A program made the translations under genes and the position numbers. A stretch of DNA of 64,000 nucleotides, taken from positions 930,001 through 994,000 of the forward strand of contig CALSRM010000003.1 in the NCBI GenBank assembly GCA_943788755.1, given 5' to 3'. The notes beneath the pieces are model-generated. The model had not been told where the DNA came from. It worked only from the letters and a program-made list of their open reading frames with translations, and made no database searches. The DNA comes from an uncultured Flavobacteriales bacterium (lineage in GTDB: Bacteria; Bacteroidota; Bacteroidia; Flavobacteriales_D; Parvicellaceae). This document shows, piece after piece, positions 8,871 through 17,933 of this stretch (position 1 is the first letter of the stretch; each line of letters starts with the position of its first letter).

Positions 8871-8876
8871 ATTGAC

Positions 8877-9314
8877 ATGAAAAACACATTTTTACTATTC
8901 ATTGTACTTATTTTCTTAACCAAAATAGGTGCTTCGCAAACTGTTATAACATGGGAAGTTTGTAAGGACGTCAAGTTTAATGAAGTGTGGTCAGAAGAAT
9001 TTCAAGCCTATTATATGGTGCCAAAATTTGGGAAGAAAATTTCTTCTTTGGATGGCAAGGAAATACAAATAAGAGGCTACATTATTCCGGTAGATATTGT
9101 TCAAGACTACTATGTTCTTTCTGCTAATCCTTATAGTTCATGTTTTTTCTGTGGTCAAGCAGGTCCTGAATCTGTCATGGAAATTCAATTAAAAAAACAG
9201 GTGGCAGGATTGCGTATGGATCAAATTTTAACGTTTAAAGGAAAGCTTCGGTTAAATGCTGATGATATATACGATTTGAACTATATCTTGGAGGATGCTG
9301 AAGTTGTAGAGTAG
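8877..9314 (+). CDS. exported DUF3299-like protein
   Basis: A 145-residue protein with a signal peptide (residues 1-20). The mature part resembles the DUF3299 family: a one-domain beta fold with GKEIQIRGYIIPVD followed by VLSANPYSSCFFCGQAGPESVMEI, where the CFFC pair could bind a metal or form a disulfide, and a closing FKGKLRLNADDIYDLNYIL. I recall DUF3299 genes sitting beside FtsX-type ABC genes in proteobacterial clusters tied to zinc. It starts 6 bases after the permease stop, so it belongs to the same operon. Family assignment is from memory of motifs and is less certain than the neighbours. Confidence 0.65.
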   Translation: MKNTFLLFIVLIFLTKIGASQTVITWEVCKDVKFNEVWSEEFQAYYMVPKFGKKISSLDGKEIQIRGYIIPVDIVQDYYVLSANPYSSCFFCGQAGPESVMEIQLKKQVAGLRMDQILTFKGKLRLNADDIYDLNYILEDAEVVE

Positions 9315-9344
9315 TTATTTTCAACTATTGGTTTATTTTTCTGT

Positions 9345-10601
9345 CTATTTTAGCAACTCGTTTATTCCCTTAAAAACGATTTCCGTAGCACCCTTATTAT
9401 TCTCAATAAATGCTTTAGCGTGTTGTTGCGTTCTTTCAAGCAATTTCTTATTTTCTACAAACGTATTGATGCAATTCGAAAAATCATTTGCATCTTTTAT
9501 TGCAAATGCACCTTTCGCTTCAATTAGCTGTTCCCCTTCGGGGAACTTAATATGGTTGTCGCCATATATTAATGCATTTTCAAATGTTGCGGCCTCTAAT
9601 ATGTTGTGCAATCGGTTGGTAAAACCACCTCCAATAAATGAAATGTTTCCGTATTGATATAAGTTTGAAAGCATTCCTATATTATCGATAATTAGTATGT
9701 CAAAGTCTTCAATGTTATTCTCATCAGCTTCAGAAAATTTTAACGATTTTACCGGAAGTTTTCCCATTATTTCTGAGATGTGATTTCCGTAAATATTATG
9801 AGGAGCAATAATAATTTTTAGTTGCTCATTCCATTCTTTGTTTTTTTCTAAATAGTCAGCTAAGATATCCTCTTCCTTCTGCCAAGAGCTTCCAAGTATT
9901 AGCAATATTTTGTTTTGTTTGAATTGTTCAATTAATGCAATCGGCTGGCATCTAGTTGCGTTTTGAATTACTTTATCAAAACGCGTATCTCCACAAATCT
10001 CCATGTTTGAGAAACTGTGGTTTTTCAGTACGTCAAAACTTCGCTTATTCAATGTGAATAAACGATTAATTTTTTGAAGAATTTCTACTTGCCATTTATT
10101 AACAGGTTTAAAATAGATTTGATTTTCTCGAAAATTACAGCCAAAAAATAAATGAGGAATTTGTTTTTTTTGAAGTAATTCTAAGTAGTTAAACCAGAAG
10201 TCATATTTCACAAATATTGCAATAGAAGGATTGATTAATTTAATGAAATCAGCGGCATGTATTTTTGTGTCAATGGGTAAATAAAACTTAAAATCAGCGA
10301 GTTCATAATTTTTGCTGTATTCAAACCCTGATGGACTAAAAAATGTAACGACAATTTTATATTCTGAAAAAGCATTGTCTGCTTTTATTTTTTCGATTAG
10401 CGGTTTTACTTGTTCAAATTCACCGAGGGAAGTTGCGTGTATCCAAATATTTTTTTCGCTATTCCCAAGCTGATTTTTAATAGTTTTTCTCCAGTCTTTT
10501 CTGCCAGTAGTCCATTTTTTTGCTTTACTATTTCCAAAAATACCTGCCAGTTTAACTCCAAATGAATAAGATCGAATACCTATGTTGTAAAATGCTTTCA
10601 A
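9345..10601 (-). CDS. kdtA: Kdo transferase (lipid A core)
   Basis: A 418-residue GT30-family enzyme (WaaA/KdtA) that adds Kdo to lipid IVA at the cytoplasmic face of the inner membrane. Recognisable parts are IWIHATSLGEFEQVKPLI near the N-terminus, the typical SPSGFEY segment, and GNISFIGGGFTNRLHNILEAA near the C-terminus. The start is a TTG at 10601, directly after the stop of the upstream gene. No ATG is nearby, and the N-terminal sequence beginning with that TTG (KAFYNIGIRSYSFGVKLAG) agrees with other Bacteroidota KdtA proteins, so a TTG start is well supported. The 3' end converges on the DUF3299-like gene with 30 bases between. Confidence 0.92.
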   Translation of the reverse strand: MKAFYNIGIRSYSFGVKLAGIFGNSKAKKWTTGRKDWRKTIKNQLGNSEKNIWIHATSLGEFEQVKPLIEKIKADNAFSEYKIVVTFFSPSGFEYSKNYELADFKFYLPIDTKIHAADFIKLINPSIAIFVKYDFWFNYLELLQKKQIPHLFFGCNFRENQIYFKPVNKWQVEILQKINRLFTLNKRSFDVLKNHSFSNMEICGDTRFDKVIQNATRCQPIALIEQFKQNKILLILGSSWQKEEDILADYLEKNKEWNEQLKIIIAPHNIYGNHISEIMGKLPVKSLKFSEADENNIEDFDILIIDNIGMLSNLYQYGNISFIGGGFTNRLHNILEAATFENALIYGDNHIKFPEGEQLIEAKGAFAIKDANDFSNCINTFVENKKLLERTQQHAKAFIENNKGATEIVFKGINELLK

Positions 10602-10607
10602 TGGAGT

Positions 10608-11369
10608 TTAGTCAATGTAAAATTCACTTGGTGCTTTTCTATATACAGGAACAATCCAACCTACTCTTATTCCATATAGAATGTCAAGTTTGCTGCTTTT
10701 ATAAGGTCCCATATAGTCAATTTGATAATCTCGGATTCCTTGTGTTAGTCCTTCGTAGACTTCAAATCCAATATTGAAATTTGTCAATCTACTATTACTT
10801 AAATGTTGGTATCCGATGTACTGTTTAAAAGCAACACCTAACGTTTTTCTGTCATAAAACTGAAGGTTATTTTTTGCTAATTGTGGAATTTCATTCCCTT
10901 GATTGTCAATTCTTACTCTGTGCCAGATTGTTCCAACACCTATTTTAGTAATGATTCCTGAATTACGGTTAGGTCCAAAAATAGGAAATACTCTTCCAAG
11001 GTTTGCTGTGATAGTAAATCCTCGTTCAAAAAGTAAAACTGGATTGTACTCTCCAAACTGATCTATAATTCGATATTCATTTTTTATGTTTGTACTTGTA
11101 GCACTTAATGGTGTTAACATAGCTGTATCCTTAACGTTGCTGCTAAAGAAAAAAGTTCCCTCAACCTCAAATTGCCAATTTGAATGGTGCTTTATTCCGG
11201 CACTAAAGCCTATGTTATTATTTACTCCAAATCGTTCAGATAAATCCTCTCCTGGGATTTGAAAAGCATAGCTGGCAGAGAAAAGAGGTGCCGATATAAC
11301 GGTGTCTCTAATGTTTTGCGCAAAAGAAGAAAATGCGGATAGTACAAATACGAATAACATTCCTTTCAT
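10608..11369 (-). CDS. exported envelope protein of unknown function
   Basis: A 253-residue protein with a clear signal peptide (MKGMLFVFVLSAFSSFAQ). The mature part has alternating beta-strand-like stretches rich in Tyr, Phe and Gly (for example FQIPGEDLSERFGVNNNIGFSAGIK and ILYGIRVGWIVPVY), which suggests a small outer-membrane beta barrel or a periplasmic beta protein. I do not recognise a named family. Its stop lies 6 bases before the TTG start of kdtA, so both are on one transcript and it may serve the lipopolysaccharide-bearing outer membrane. Confidence 0.75.
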   Translation of the reverse strand: MKGMLFVFVLSAFSSFAQNIRDTVISAPLFSASYAFQIPGEDLSERFGVNNNIGFSAGIKHHSNWQFEVEGTFFFSSNVKDTAMLTPLSATSTNIKNEYRIIDQFGEYNPVLLFERGFTITANLGRVFPIFGPNRNSGIITKIGVGTIWHRVRIDNQGNEIPQLAKNNLQFYDRKTLGVAFKQYIGYQHLSNSRLTNFNIGFEVYEGLTQGIRDYQIDYMGPYKSSKLDILYGIRVGWIVPVYRKAPSEFYID

Positions 11370-11468
11370 AAAGGTTGCTAAGATAGAGAATTGTTGAATA
11401 TTTAAAGCATTCTGTAGAGATAAACTAAATAGTTGTCATAAAATTGTTTTTTCTCCTATAAATCTAAT

Positions 11469-11484
11469 GGATATAGCTATATCC
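11469..11484. promoter_or_regulatory. 16-bp perfect palindrome upstream of the sugar operon
   Basis: A 16-base sequence, GGATATAG followed by its exact complement, lies 48 bases before the first ATG of the nucleotide-sugar operon. A -7-like TATATTCG (one mismatch to TAnnTTTG) follows at 11500-11507. The position suits an operator for a dimeric regulator, but no regulator gene is next to it. Confidence 0.4.
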
Positions 11485-11531
11485 TTGCGGGATATATGTT
11501 ATATTCGCGTCTCATCTAAATGCGAACTTAA

Positions 11532-12662
11532 ATGAAAACAATTCAAATGGTTGACTTAGTTGGTCAATACGAGAAGATTAAGCCCTCGGTTGATGAAGCC
11601 ATAATGGGGGTTATGGGATCTGCGGCATTTATTAAGGGCCCGGAAGTGAAGTCATTTCAAGAAGAATTGCAAGCGTATTTGAGAGTTAAGCATGTTATAC
11701 CCTGCGCTAATGGAACAGATGCACTTCAGATTGCATTAATGGCACTTGGGTTAGAGCCAGGTGACGAAGTGATAACTTCCAATTTTACTTTTGCAGCAAC
11801 TGTTGAGGTGATAGGCTTATTGAGGTTGACTCCGGTTTTGATTGATGTTGAAAGAGATACTTTCAATATGGATGTTGAAGCTTTAAAGAAAGCAATTACT
11901 CCAAATACTAAAGCAATTATACCCGTTCATATTTTTGGGCAATGTTCCAATATGGAAGCGATAATGCAAATTGCAAAAGAAAATAATATTGCTGTTATTG
12001 AAGATACTGCTCAATCGATAGGTTCGAAATATACTTTTGCAGATGGCACGGTAAAATCTGCTGGTTGTATTGGAGATATAGGCACAACTTCATTTTTCCC
12101 CTCAAAAAATTTAGGATGTTTTGGTGATGGTGGAGCTTTGTTTACCAATGACTCTGAATTGGCCGCTAGATTAGAGGCAATCGTAAATCACGGAATGAAA
12201 GCACGTTATTACCATGATGAAATTGGTGTTAACTCTCGCTTAGATTCGATTCAAGCAGCGGTTTTAAGAATAAAGTTACGTCACTTGGATAGTTATGTTG
12301 CCGCTAGACAAGCAGCAGCCAAATATTATACAGATGCATTTGCTGATGTTGATGGTCTGGAAACGCCCTTAATAAGCGAGAAATCTACACATGTTTTTCA
12401 TCAATACACTTTAAAAACAAAAGGTGTGGATAGAAATGCATTGCAAACTTTTTTAAGCGAAAAGAAAATTCCTGCAATGGTTTATTATCCAGTTGCATTA
12501 CATAATCAAAAAGCGTATAAGAGAGATGGTGTTATTGATGCTGATTTTCCTGTGACAATGGATTTATGTGATTGCGTAATTTCGTTGCCAATGCATACAG
12601 AATTGGATAACGAACAATTAGAATACATTACGAATTCTGTTAAAGAGTTCTTTAATAAATAA
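11532..12662 (+). CDS. DegT/DnrJ aminotransferase, WbpE-like
   Basis: A 376-residue PLP-dependent sugar aminotransferase. The lysine that binds PLP is Lys192 in SFFPSKNLG, and the typical GDGGALFTND follows. Of the family members, WbpE (which aminates the 3-keto derivative of UDP-GlcNAcA using glutamate) fits best because WbpD-, WbpB- and WbpA-like genes follow in the same operon. Predicted product: UDP-2-acetamido-3-amino-2,3-dideoxy-glucuronate. It is the first gene of the operon; the next ATG comes 2 bases after its stop. Confidence 0.87.
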   Translation: MKTIQMVDLVGQYEKIKPSVDEAIMGVMGSAAFIKGPEVKSFQEELQAYLRVKHVIPCANGTDALQIALMALGLEPGDEVITSNFTFAATVEVIGLLRLTPVLIDVERDTFNMDVEALKKAITPNTKAIIPVHIFGQCSNMEAIMQIAKENNIAVIEDTAQSIGSKYTFADGTVKSAGCIGDIGTTSFFPSKNLGCFGDGGALFTNDSELAARLEAIVNHGMKARYYHDEIGVNSRLDSIQAAVLRIKLRHLDSYVAARQAAAKYYTDAFADVDGLETPLISEKSTHVFHQYTLKTKGVDRNALQTFLSEKKIPAMVYYPVALHNQKAYKRDGVIDADFPVTMDLCDCVISLPMHTELDNEQLEYITNSVKEFFNK

Positions 12663-12664
12663 TT

Positions 12665-13981
12665 ATGCAAATAGCAGTAGTTGGAACAGGATATGTTGGA
12701 TTGGTAACGGGAACTTGCTTCGCAGAAACAGGTAATAATGTTATTTGTGTCGATATAGATGCAGCGAAAGTTGAGAAGATGAAGAATGGAGAGGTACCTA
12801 TTTATGAGCCCCATCTGGATGTTCTTTTTGAAAGAAATATTAAACAAGGAAGATTAGCGTTTACGACAGATCTAAAATCTGCAATTGAGAAAGCTCAAAT
12901 TATATTTTTAGCTTTACCAACCCCTCCGGGAGAAGATGGCTCAGCTGACTTATCTTATATTTTGAATGTTGCAGAAGAATTAGGTAAAATCATTACAGAC
13001 TACAAAGTTATTATTGATAAAAGCACTGTACCTGTTGGAACAGCAGAAAAAGTAACTGCAGCAGTAGCAAAAAACGCAACAGTAGATTTTGATGTAGTTT
13101 CTAATCCAGAATTCTTACGTGAAGGTTTTGCTGTCGATGATTTTCTGAAGCCAGATAGAGTTGTTATTGGCACACGTTCAGCAAAAGCAAAAAAAATTCT
13201 AGAAGCATTATATAAGCCATTCGTCCGCCAAGGAAACCCTGTTATTTTTATGGATGAGAAATCGGCAGAGCTTACGAAGTATGCTGCGAATGCTTTTCTA
13301 GCTGCTAAAATTACATTCATGAATGAAATCGCAAACTATTGCGAGCTAATTGGAGCTGATGTAGATGCTGTAAGAAGAGGAATGGGTACGGATACGCGAA
13401 TAGGAAATCGTTTTCTTTTCCCAGGAATTGGATATGGTGGAAGTTGTTTTCCAAAAGATGTGCAAGCATTAGCTAAATCAGGCAAGGAAGTAGGGTATGA
13501 TTTCGAAATCATCAATTCTGTAATGGGTGTCAATCATCGTCAAAAGGTGACAATGGCACAGAAGATAAAAACTTATTTTGGAGATGATTTATCTGGAAAG
13601 AAACTAGCACTTTGGGGGCTAGCTTTTAAACCTGACACAGACGATATAAGAGAGGCACCTGCCTTATATATTATTGAGGAATTGGTGGAAGCGGGAGCTG
13701 AGATAACAGCTTTTGATCCTGAGGCAATGCCAAATGTCAAAGGGGTAATAGGAGATAAGATTAACTATGCAGAGAATCAATACGATGCTTTGGAGAATGC
13801 TGATGCATTATTGATAGCAACAGAATGGGCTGTGTTTAGATCACCAGATTTTGATAAGGTAAATAGCTTATTAAAAGAAAAAGTGATTTTTGATGGACGT
13901 AATTTGTATGATTTAGAATCCATGCGAGACTTAAATTACTACTACGAAAGTGTGGGTAGAAAAACAATAAAGGCAGTCTAA
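12665..13981 (+). CDS. ugd: UDP-glucose 6-dehydrogenase
   Basis: A 438-residue NAD-dependent enzyme that oxidises UDP-glucose to UDP-glucuronate. The N-terminal Rossmann motif is GTGYVGLVTG, the catalytic Cys261 sits in GGSCFPKD, and GLAFKPDTDDIREAP marks the C-terminal domain. The sequence is of the Ugd/TuaD type rather than the WbpA type found later in the operon, so the two dehydrogenases should act on different sugars. Its product is the direct substrate of the decarboxylase encoded next; the two genes abut with no gap. Confidence 0.92.
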   Translation: MQIAVVGTGYVGLVTGTCFAETGNNVICVDIDAAKVEKMKNGEVPIYEPHLDVLFERNIKQGRLAFTTDLKSAIEKAQIIFLALPTPPGEDGSADLSYILNVAEELGKIITDYKVIIDKSTVPVGTAEKVTAAVAKNATVDFDVVSNPEFLREGFAVDDFLKPDRVVIGTRSAKAKKILEALYKPFVRQGNPVIFMDEKSAELTKYAANAFLAAKITFMNEIANYCELIGADVDAVRRGMGTDTRIGNRFLFPGIGYGGSCFPKDVQALAKSGKEVGYDFEIINSVMGVNHRQKVTMAQKIKTYFGDDLSGKKLALWGLAFKPDTDDIREAPALYIIEELVEAGAEITAFDPEAMPNVKGVIGDKINYAENQYDALENADALLIATEWAVFRSPDFDKVNSLLKEKVIFDGRNLYDLESMRDLNYYYESVGRKTIKAV

Positions 13982-14965
13982 ATGAAAAGGGTATTAATAA
14001 CAGGAGCAGCTGGGTTTTTAGGTTCACACCTTTGTGACCGTTTTATCAAAGAAGGGTGTTATGTTATCGCTATGGATAACCTTATCACGGGGAGAATGGA
14101 AAATATTGAACATTTGATAGGAAATGAGAATTTTCATTTTGTTCATCATGATGTTTCCAACTTTGTTCATGTAGGCGGTGATTTAGATTATATTTTGCAT
14201 TTCGCATCTCCAGCCAGTCCGATTGATTATTTGAAAATCCCTATTCAAACGTTAAAAGTTGGTTCTCTAGGAACACATAATCTTTTGGGATTAGCTAAAG
14301 CAAAAGAAGCTAGAATGCTAATAGCATCTACTTCTGAAGTTTATGGTGATCCTACTGTTCATCCACAACCGGAAGATTATTGGGGAAATGTAAACCCAAT
14401 TGGACCGCGAGGTGTTTACGATGAAGCCAAAAGATTTCAAGAAGCGATAACAATGGCTTATCACCGTTACCATAATGTGGAAACACGCATCATTCGAATT
14501 TTTAATACGTACGGTCCAAGAATGCGTTTAAACGATGGTAGAGTCTTACCTGCTTTTATAGGGCAAGCTCTGCGTGGAGAAGATTTAACCGTGTTTGGAG
14601 ATGGTAGTCAAACACGCTCATTTTGCTATGTTGATGATTTGGTGGAAGGGATTTATAAATTATTGTTGTCAGATTATTCCTATCCCGTGAACATTGGTAA
14701 TCCAGATGAAATAACCATAAGTCAATTTGCGGAAGAGATAATTAAATTGACAGCAACAACACAAAAAGTTATATACAAAGATTTGCCAGTTGATGATCCA
14801 ACCCAACGCCAGCCTAATATTGATAAAGCAAGAGAGATATTAAATTGGGAACCAAAGGTAACTCGAGCTGAAGGGTTGAAAATAACATATGATTATTTCA
14901 AATCGCTTTCGGAAGAAGAATTATACAAGAAAGACCACAATAGCTTTAAACAATACATAAAATAA
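13982..14965 (+). CDS. uxs: UDP-glucuronate decarboxylase (UDP-xylose synthase)
   Basis: A 327-residue extended short-chain dehydrogenase. It has GAAGFLGSH for NAD binding and the YxxxK pair in GVYDEAKR. Family marks of UXS are [19 protein letters not shown], and [19 protein letters not shown]. It converts UDP-glucuronate from the upstream Ugd to UDP-xylose. The gene begins immediately after ugd and its last base overlaps the next start. It implies that pentose residues occur in one of the cell's glycans. Confidence 0.9.
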   Translation: MKRVLITGAAGFLGSHLCDRFIKEGCYVIAMDNLITGRMENIEHLIGNENFHFVHHDVSNFVHVGGDLDYILHFASPASPIDYLKIPIQTLKVGSLGTHNLLGLAKAKEARMLIASTSEVYGDPTVHPQPEDYWGNVNPIGPRGVYDEAKRFQEAITMAYHRYHNVETRIIRIFNTYGPRMRLNDGRVLPAFIGQALRGEDLTVFGDGSQTRSFCYVDDLVEGIYKLLLSDYSYPVNIGNPDEITISQFAEEIIKLTATTQKVIYKDLPVDDPTQRQPNIDKAREILNWEPKVTRAEGLKITYDYFKSLSEEELYKKDHNSFKQYIK

Positions 14966-15546
14966 TGAGTAAAGACTATTTTGCACATGAAACGGCTATA
15001 ATCGACGAAGGTTGTGATATTGGTAATGGTACTAAAATTTGGCATTTTAGTCATTTGATGTCTAATTGTAAGTTGGGAAACAACTGCAATGTGGGTCAGA
15101 ATGTAGTTATCTCTCCGGAAGTTGTTTTGGGTGATAATGTAAAAGTGCAAAACAACGTCTCTATTTATACAGGAGTAACTTGCGAAGAGGATGTGTTTTT
15201 AGGACCTTCAATGGTATTTACGAATGTAATGAATCCTAGAAGCGCTGTTAATAGAAGAGGAGAATATCTAAAAACAACCGTTCGAAAAGGAGTGTCTATT
15301 GGTGCTAATGCAACAATAGTTTGTGGAAATGATATTGGCCAGTTTGCTTTTATTGGTGCTGGCTCCGTTGTTACAAAAGAAGTTCCGGCCTATGCATTGC
15401 TAGTAGGTAATCCAGCAAAACAAATTGGATGGATGAGTGAATTTGGACACCGTCTCAACTTTGATAAAAGCAGTGAAGCGACTTGTGAAGAAAGTGGAGA
15501 AAAATATAGAATTGAAAACAATACGGTAAATAAAATTGGAGAATGA
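14965..15546 (+). CDS. sugar N-acetyltransferase, WbpD-like (left-handed beta helix)
   Basis: A 193-residue acetyltransferase built from hexapeptide repeats (for example CDIGNGTKIWHFSHLMSNCK, then VVLGDNVKVQNNVSIYTGV), with the conserved tail VPAYALLVGNPAKQIGWM. WbpD-type enzymes use acetyl-CoA to acetylate the 3-amino group of UDP-GlcNAc(3NH2)A. The motifs match WbpD/WlbB closely, and the neighbours supply the other steps. It overlaps the next gene by 4 bases. A WbpI-type 2-epimerase, which would give the manno isomer, is not seen in the window. Confidence 0.88.
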   Translation: MSKDYFAHETAIIDEGCDIGNGTKIWHFSHLMSNCKLGNNCNVGQNVVISPEVVLGDNVKVQNNVSIYTGVTCEEDVFLGPSMVFTNVMNPRSAVNRRGEYLKTTVRKGVSIGANATIVCGNDIGQFAFIGAGSVVTKEVPAYALLVGNPAKQIGWMSEFGHRLNFDKSSEATCEESGEKYRIENNTVNKIGE

Positions 15547-16583
15547 CATCGTTAACTGCAGAAGATAAAAGAGTAAAATTTGCCATAGTTGGTTGTGGAC
15601 ATATTGGTAAACGACATGCGGAAATGGCAGCTAGAAATGCGGAAGCAGAATTAGTTGCCTTGTGTGATATAGCAGATAAAGATTCTTTAGGCATTGAAAG
15701 GTTTGATGTGCCATTTTATTCATCAATTGATGAATTGCTATATTCTAATATAGAAATTGATGTTCTGAATATTTGTACGCCAAATGGAGTTCATTCAGAA
15801 CAGGCGGAAAAAGCTCTGGACAAAGGAATTCATATTGTAGTTGAAAAACCAATAGGGCTATCTAAAGCAAAGTGTGAAAAGGTAATTTTTAAGGCGTTAA
15901 GAAATCATAAACATGTTTTTGCTGTAATGCAGAATAGGTATTCTCCGCCTTCAGAATGGTTAAAAGATATTGTTGAGAATAAAATTATCGGAGATGTGTT
16001 TACGGTACAAGTCAATTGTTACTGGAATAGAGATGATCGCTATTATAAAAAAGGTGGATGGAAAGGAACTGCAGATTTAGATGGTGGAACTTTATTTACA
16101 CAATTTTCTCATTTCATTGATATTATGTATTGGTTGTTTGGAGATGTTAAAAATATTCAAGGAAAATTTGCAGATTTCACACATAAGGATTCTACGGATT
16201 TTGAGGATTCAGGATTGGTATCTTTTGATTTTGTAGATGGCGGAATGGGCTGCTTAAATTATTCAACAGCTGTTTGGGGACAAAACCTAGAAAGTAGTTT
16301 GACAATTATTGGAAGTAAAGGAAGTGTTAAGGTAGGGGGGCAATACATGAACGAAGTAGAATATTGCCATATTGAAGGATATGAGATGCCTGAATTAGCA
16401 CCATCTAATCCTCCAAATGATTACGGACCTTACAAAGGATCAGCGGCGAATCATCACTATGTGATAGACAATGTTGTCGATACGTTAAAAGGAAGAACAA
16501 CGGCAACGACAAATGCTTTAGAAGGATTAAAGGTGGTTGATATTATAGAAAGAATATACGAAGTAAGAGATAAACAAAAATAA
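15543..16583 (+). CDS. UDP-GlcNAcA 3-dehydrogenase, WbpB-like
   Basis: A 346-residue Gfo/Idh/MocA oxidoreductase. The NAD site reads IVGCGHIGKRH near residue 12, and the family's EKP (VVEKPIGLSKAKCE) at about 100 and the GGTLFTQFSHFIDIMYWLFG block are present. WbpB oxidises C3 of UDP-GlcNAcA and hands the ketone to the WbpE aminotransferase. Its presence beside WbpD-, WbpE- and WbpA-like genes makes this role likely. It starts inside the stop region of the acetyltransferase gene. Confidence 0.87.
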   Translation: MTSLTAEDKRVKFAIVGCGHIGKRHAEMAARNAEAELVALCDIADKDSLGIERFDVPFYSSIDELLYSNIEIDVLNICTPNGVHSEQAEKALDKGIHIVVEKPIGLSKAKCEKVIFKALRNHKHVFAVMQNRYSPPSEWLKDIVENKIIGDVFTVQVNCYWNRDDRYYKKGGWKGTADLDGGTLFTQFSHFIDIMYWLFGDVKNIQGKFADFTHKDSTDFEDSGLVSFDFVDGGMGCLNYSTAVWGQNLESSLTIIGSKGSVKVGGQYMNEVEYCHIEGYEMPELAPSNPPNDYGPYKGSAANHHYVIDNVVDTLKGRTTATTNALEGLKVVDIIERIYEVRDKQK

Positions 16584-16627
16584 TAAAATGGACTAAGAGA
16601 GATTTAAGTCTTAAAATCGAATAAAGA

Positions 16628-17923
16628 ATGAATATTTACGATAAACTGTTAAACAAAGAAACGAAGTTAGCCCTAATTGGCTTGGGTTATGTTGGATTGC
16701 CAATAGCTTTAGAATTTGCAAAAAAGATTAAAGTAGTTGGATTTGATATCAATCAAAAAAGGGTTGATATGATGAAAAACAATATTGATCCAAGTGATGA
16801 ATTAGTTGCTTCAGATTTTGAAGGCTGCGATATAGAATTTACCGCAGATGTTGATGATTTAAAAGAATGTACATTTTTTATTGTAGCGGTTCCAACACCA
16901 ATTGACGAAAGTAAAGAACCCAATATTAAGCCTTTGCTTGGTGCTTCTACTATGGTTGCAAAAGTATTGAAAAAAGGTGATTATGTAGTTTATGAATCAA
17001 CAGTCTACCCTGGTTGTACAGAAGATGATTGTATCCCTGTATTGGAAGAAGTTTCTGGCTTAAAATGGAAAGAAGATTTTAATGTTGGGTATTCTCCAGA
17101 AAGAATTAATCCAGGAGACAAAGTTCATACCCTTGCAAGTATTGTAAAAGTTTCTTCCGGTGATACTTTAGAGTCTTCAGAACACATCGCAAAGACTTAC
17201 GAACTGGTTGTTGATGCAGGAGTGCACAGAGCCTCTTCAATTAAAGTGGCAGAAGCTGCTAAAATTATTGAAAATACGCAACGTGATGTGAATATTGCAT
17301 TAATCAATGAGTTGTCTATCATCTTTGGAAGAATGGGAATCAACACGTATGAAGTGCTAGAAGCTGCTGGAACGAAATGGAATTTCCTAAAATTTTCACC
17401 TGGTTTAGTAGGCGGTCATTGTATTGGAGTTGATCCTTATTATTTAACACATAAGGCAAAACAATTAGGGTACCATGCAAAAATTATTAATTCTGGTCGT
17501 TATGTAAACGATACAATGGGGTTCTATGTCGGGAAACAGACGGTTAAGAAAATTCTAGCTAAAGGAAAAAGTATTATTAATTCTCGTATTTTGGTTATGG
17601 GAGCAACTTTTAAGGAGGATGTTAGTGATATCCGAAACTCAAAAGTAATTGACGTTGTTAAAGAAATTGAATCTTATTCTTGCACCGTCGAAATAGTAGA
17701 CCCCCATGCTGATTCTGCTGATTACCAAGAAGAATATGGTTATCCTGTGACCAAAGAAATAACAGGTACATACGATGCTGTAATTGTAGCAGTTAATCAC
17801 AAAGAGTATTGTGATTTAGATGAAGCATATTTTAAAAGTATTATGACTGATATTGGGGTTTTTGTAGACATTAAAGGCATTTATAAAAATAAATTTAATG
17901 ACATAGATTACTGGAGTTTGTAA
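16628..17923 (+). CDS. UDP-N-acetylhexosamine 6-dehydrogenase (WbpA/TviB type)
   Basis: A 431-residue nucleotide-sugar dehydrogenase. It has GLGYVGLP for NAD, the catalytic Cys265 in GGHCIGVDPYY, and the GATFKEDVSDIRNSK block. These are marks of the WbpA/WbpO/TviB group that oxidises UDP-GlcNAc or UDP-GalNAc to the uronic acid, in contrast to Ugd upstream. Most likely it makes UDP-GlcNAcA for the WbpB-E-D steps; TviB-like closeness keeps UDP-GalNAcA open as an alternative. A 44-base gap separates it from the previous gene. Confidence 0.87.
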   Translation: MNIYDKLLNKETKLALIGLGYVGLPIALEFAKKIKVVGFDINQKRVDMMKNNIDPSDELVASDFEGCDIEFTADVDDLKECTFFIVAVPTPIDESKEPNIKPLLGASTMVAKVLKKGDYVVYESTVYPGCTEDDCIPVLEEVSGLKWKEDFNVGYSPERINPGDKVHTLASIVKVSSGDTLESSEHIAKTYELVVDAGVHRASSIKVAEAAKIIENTQRDVNIALINELSIIFGRMGINTYEVLEAAGTKWNFLKFSPGLVGGHCIGVDPYYLTHKAKQLGYHAKIINSGRYVNDTMGFYVGKQTVKKILAKGKSIINSRILVMGATFKEDVSDIRNSKVIDVVKEIESYSCTVEIVDPHADSADYQEEYGYPVTKEITGTYDAVIVAVNHKEYCDLDEAYFKSIMTDIGVFVDIKGIYKNKFNDIDYWSL

Positions 17924-17933
17924 TTATTGAAGA

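Noticed and set aside
9328-9657. Plus-strand open frame opposite kdtA
   Set aside because: Lies wholly over conserved kdtA codons and has no recognisable features.
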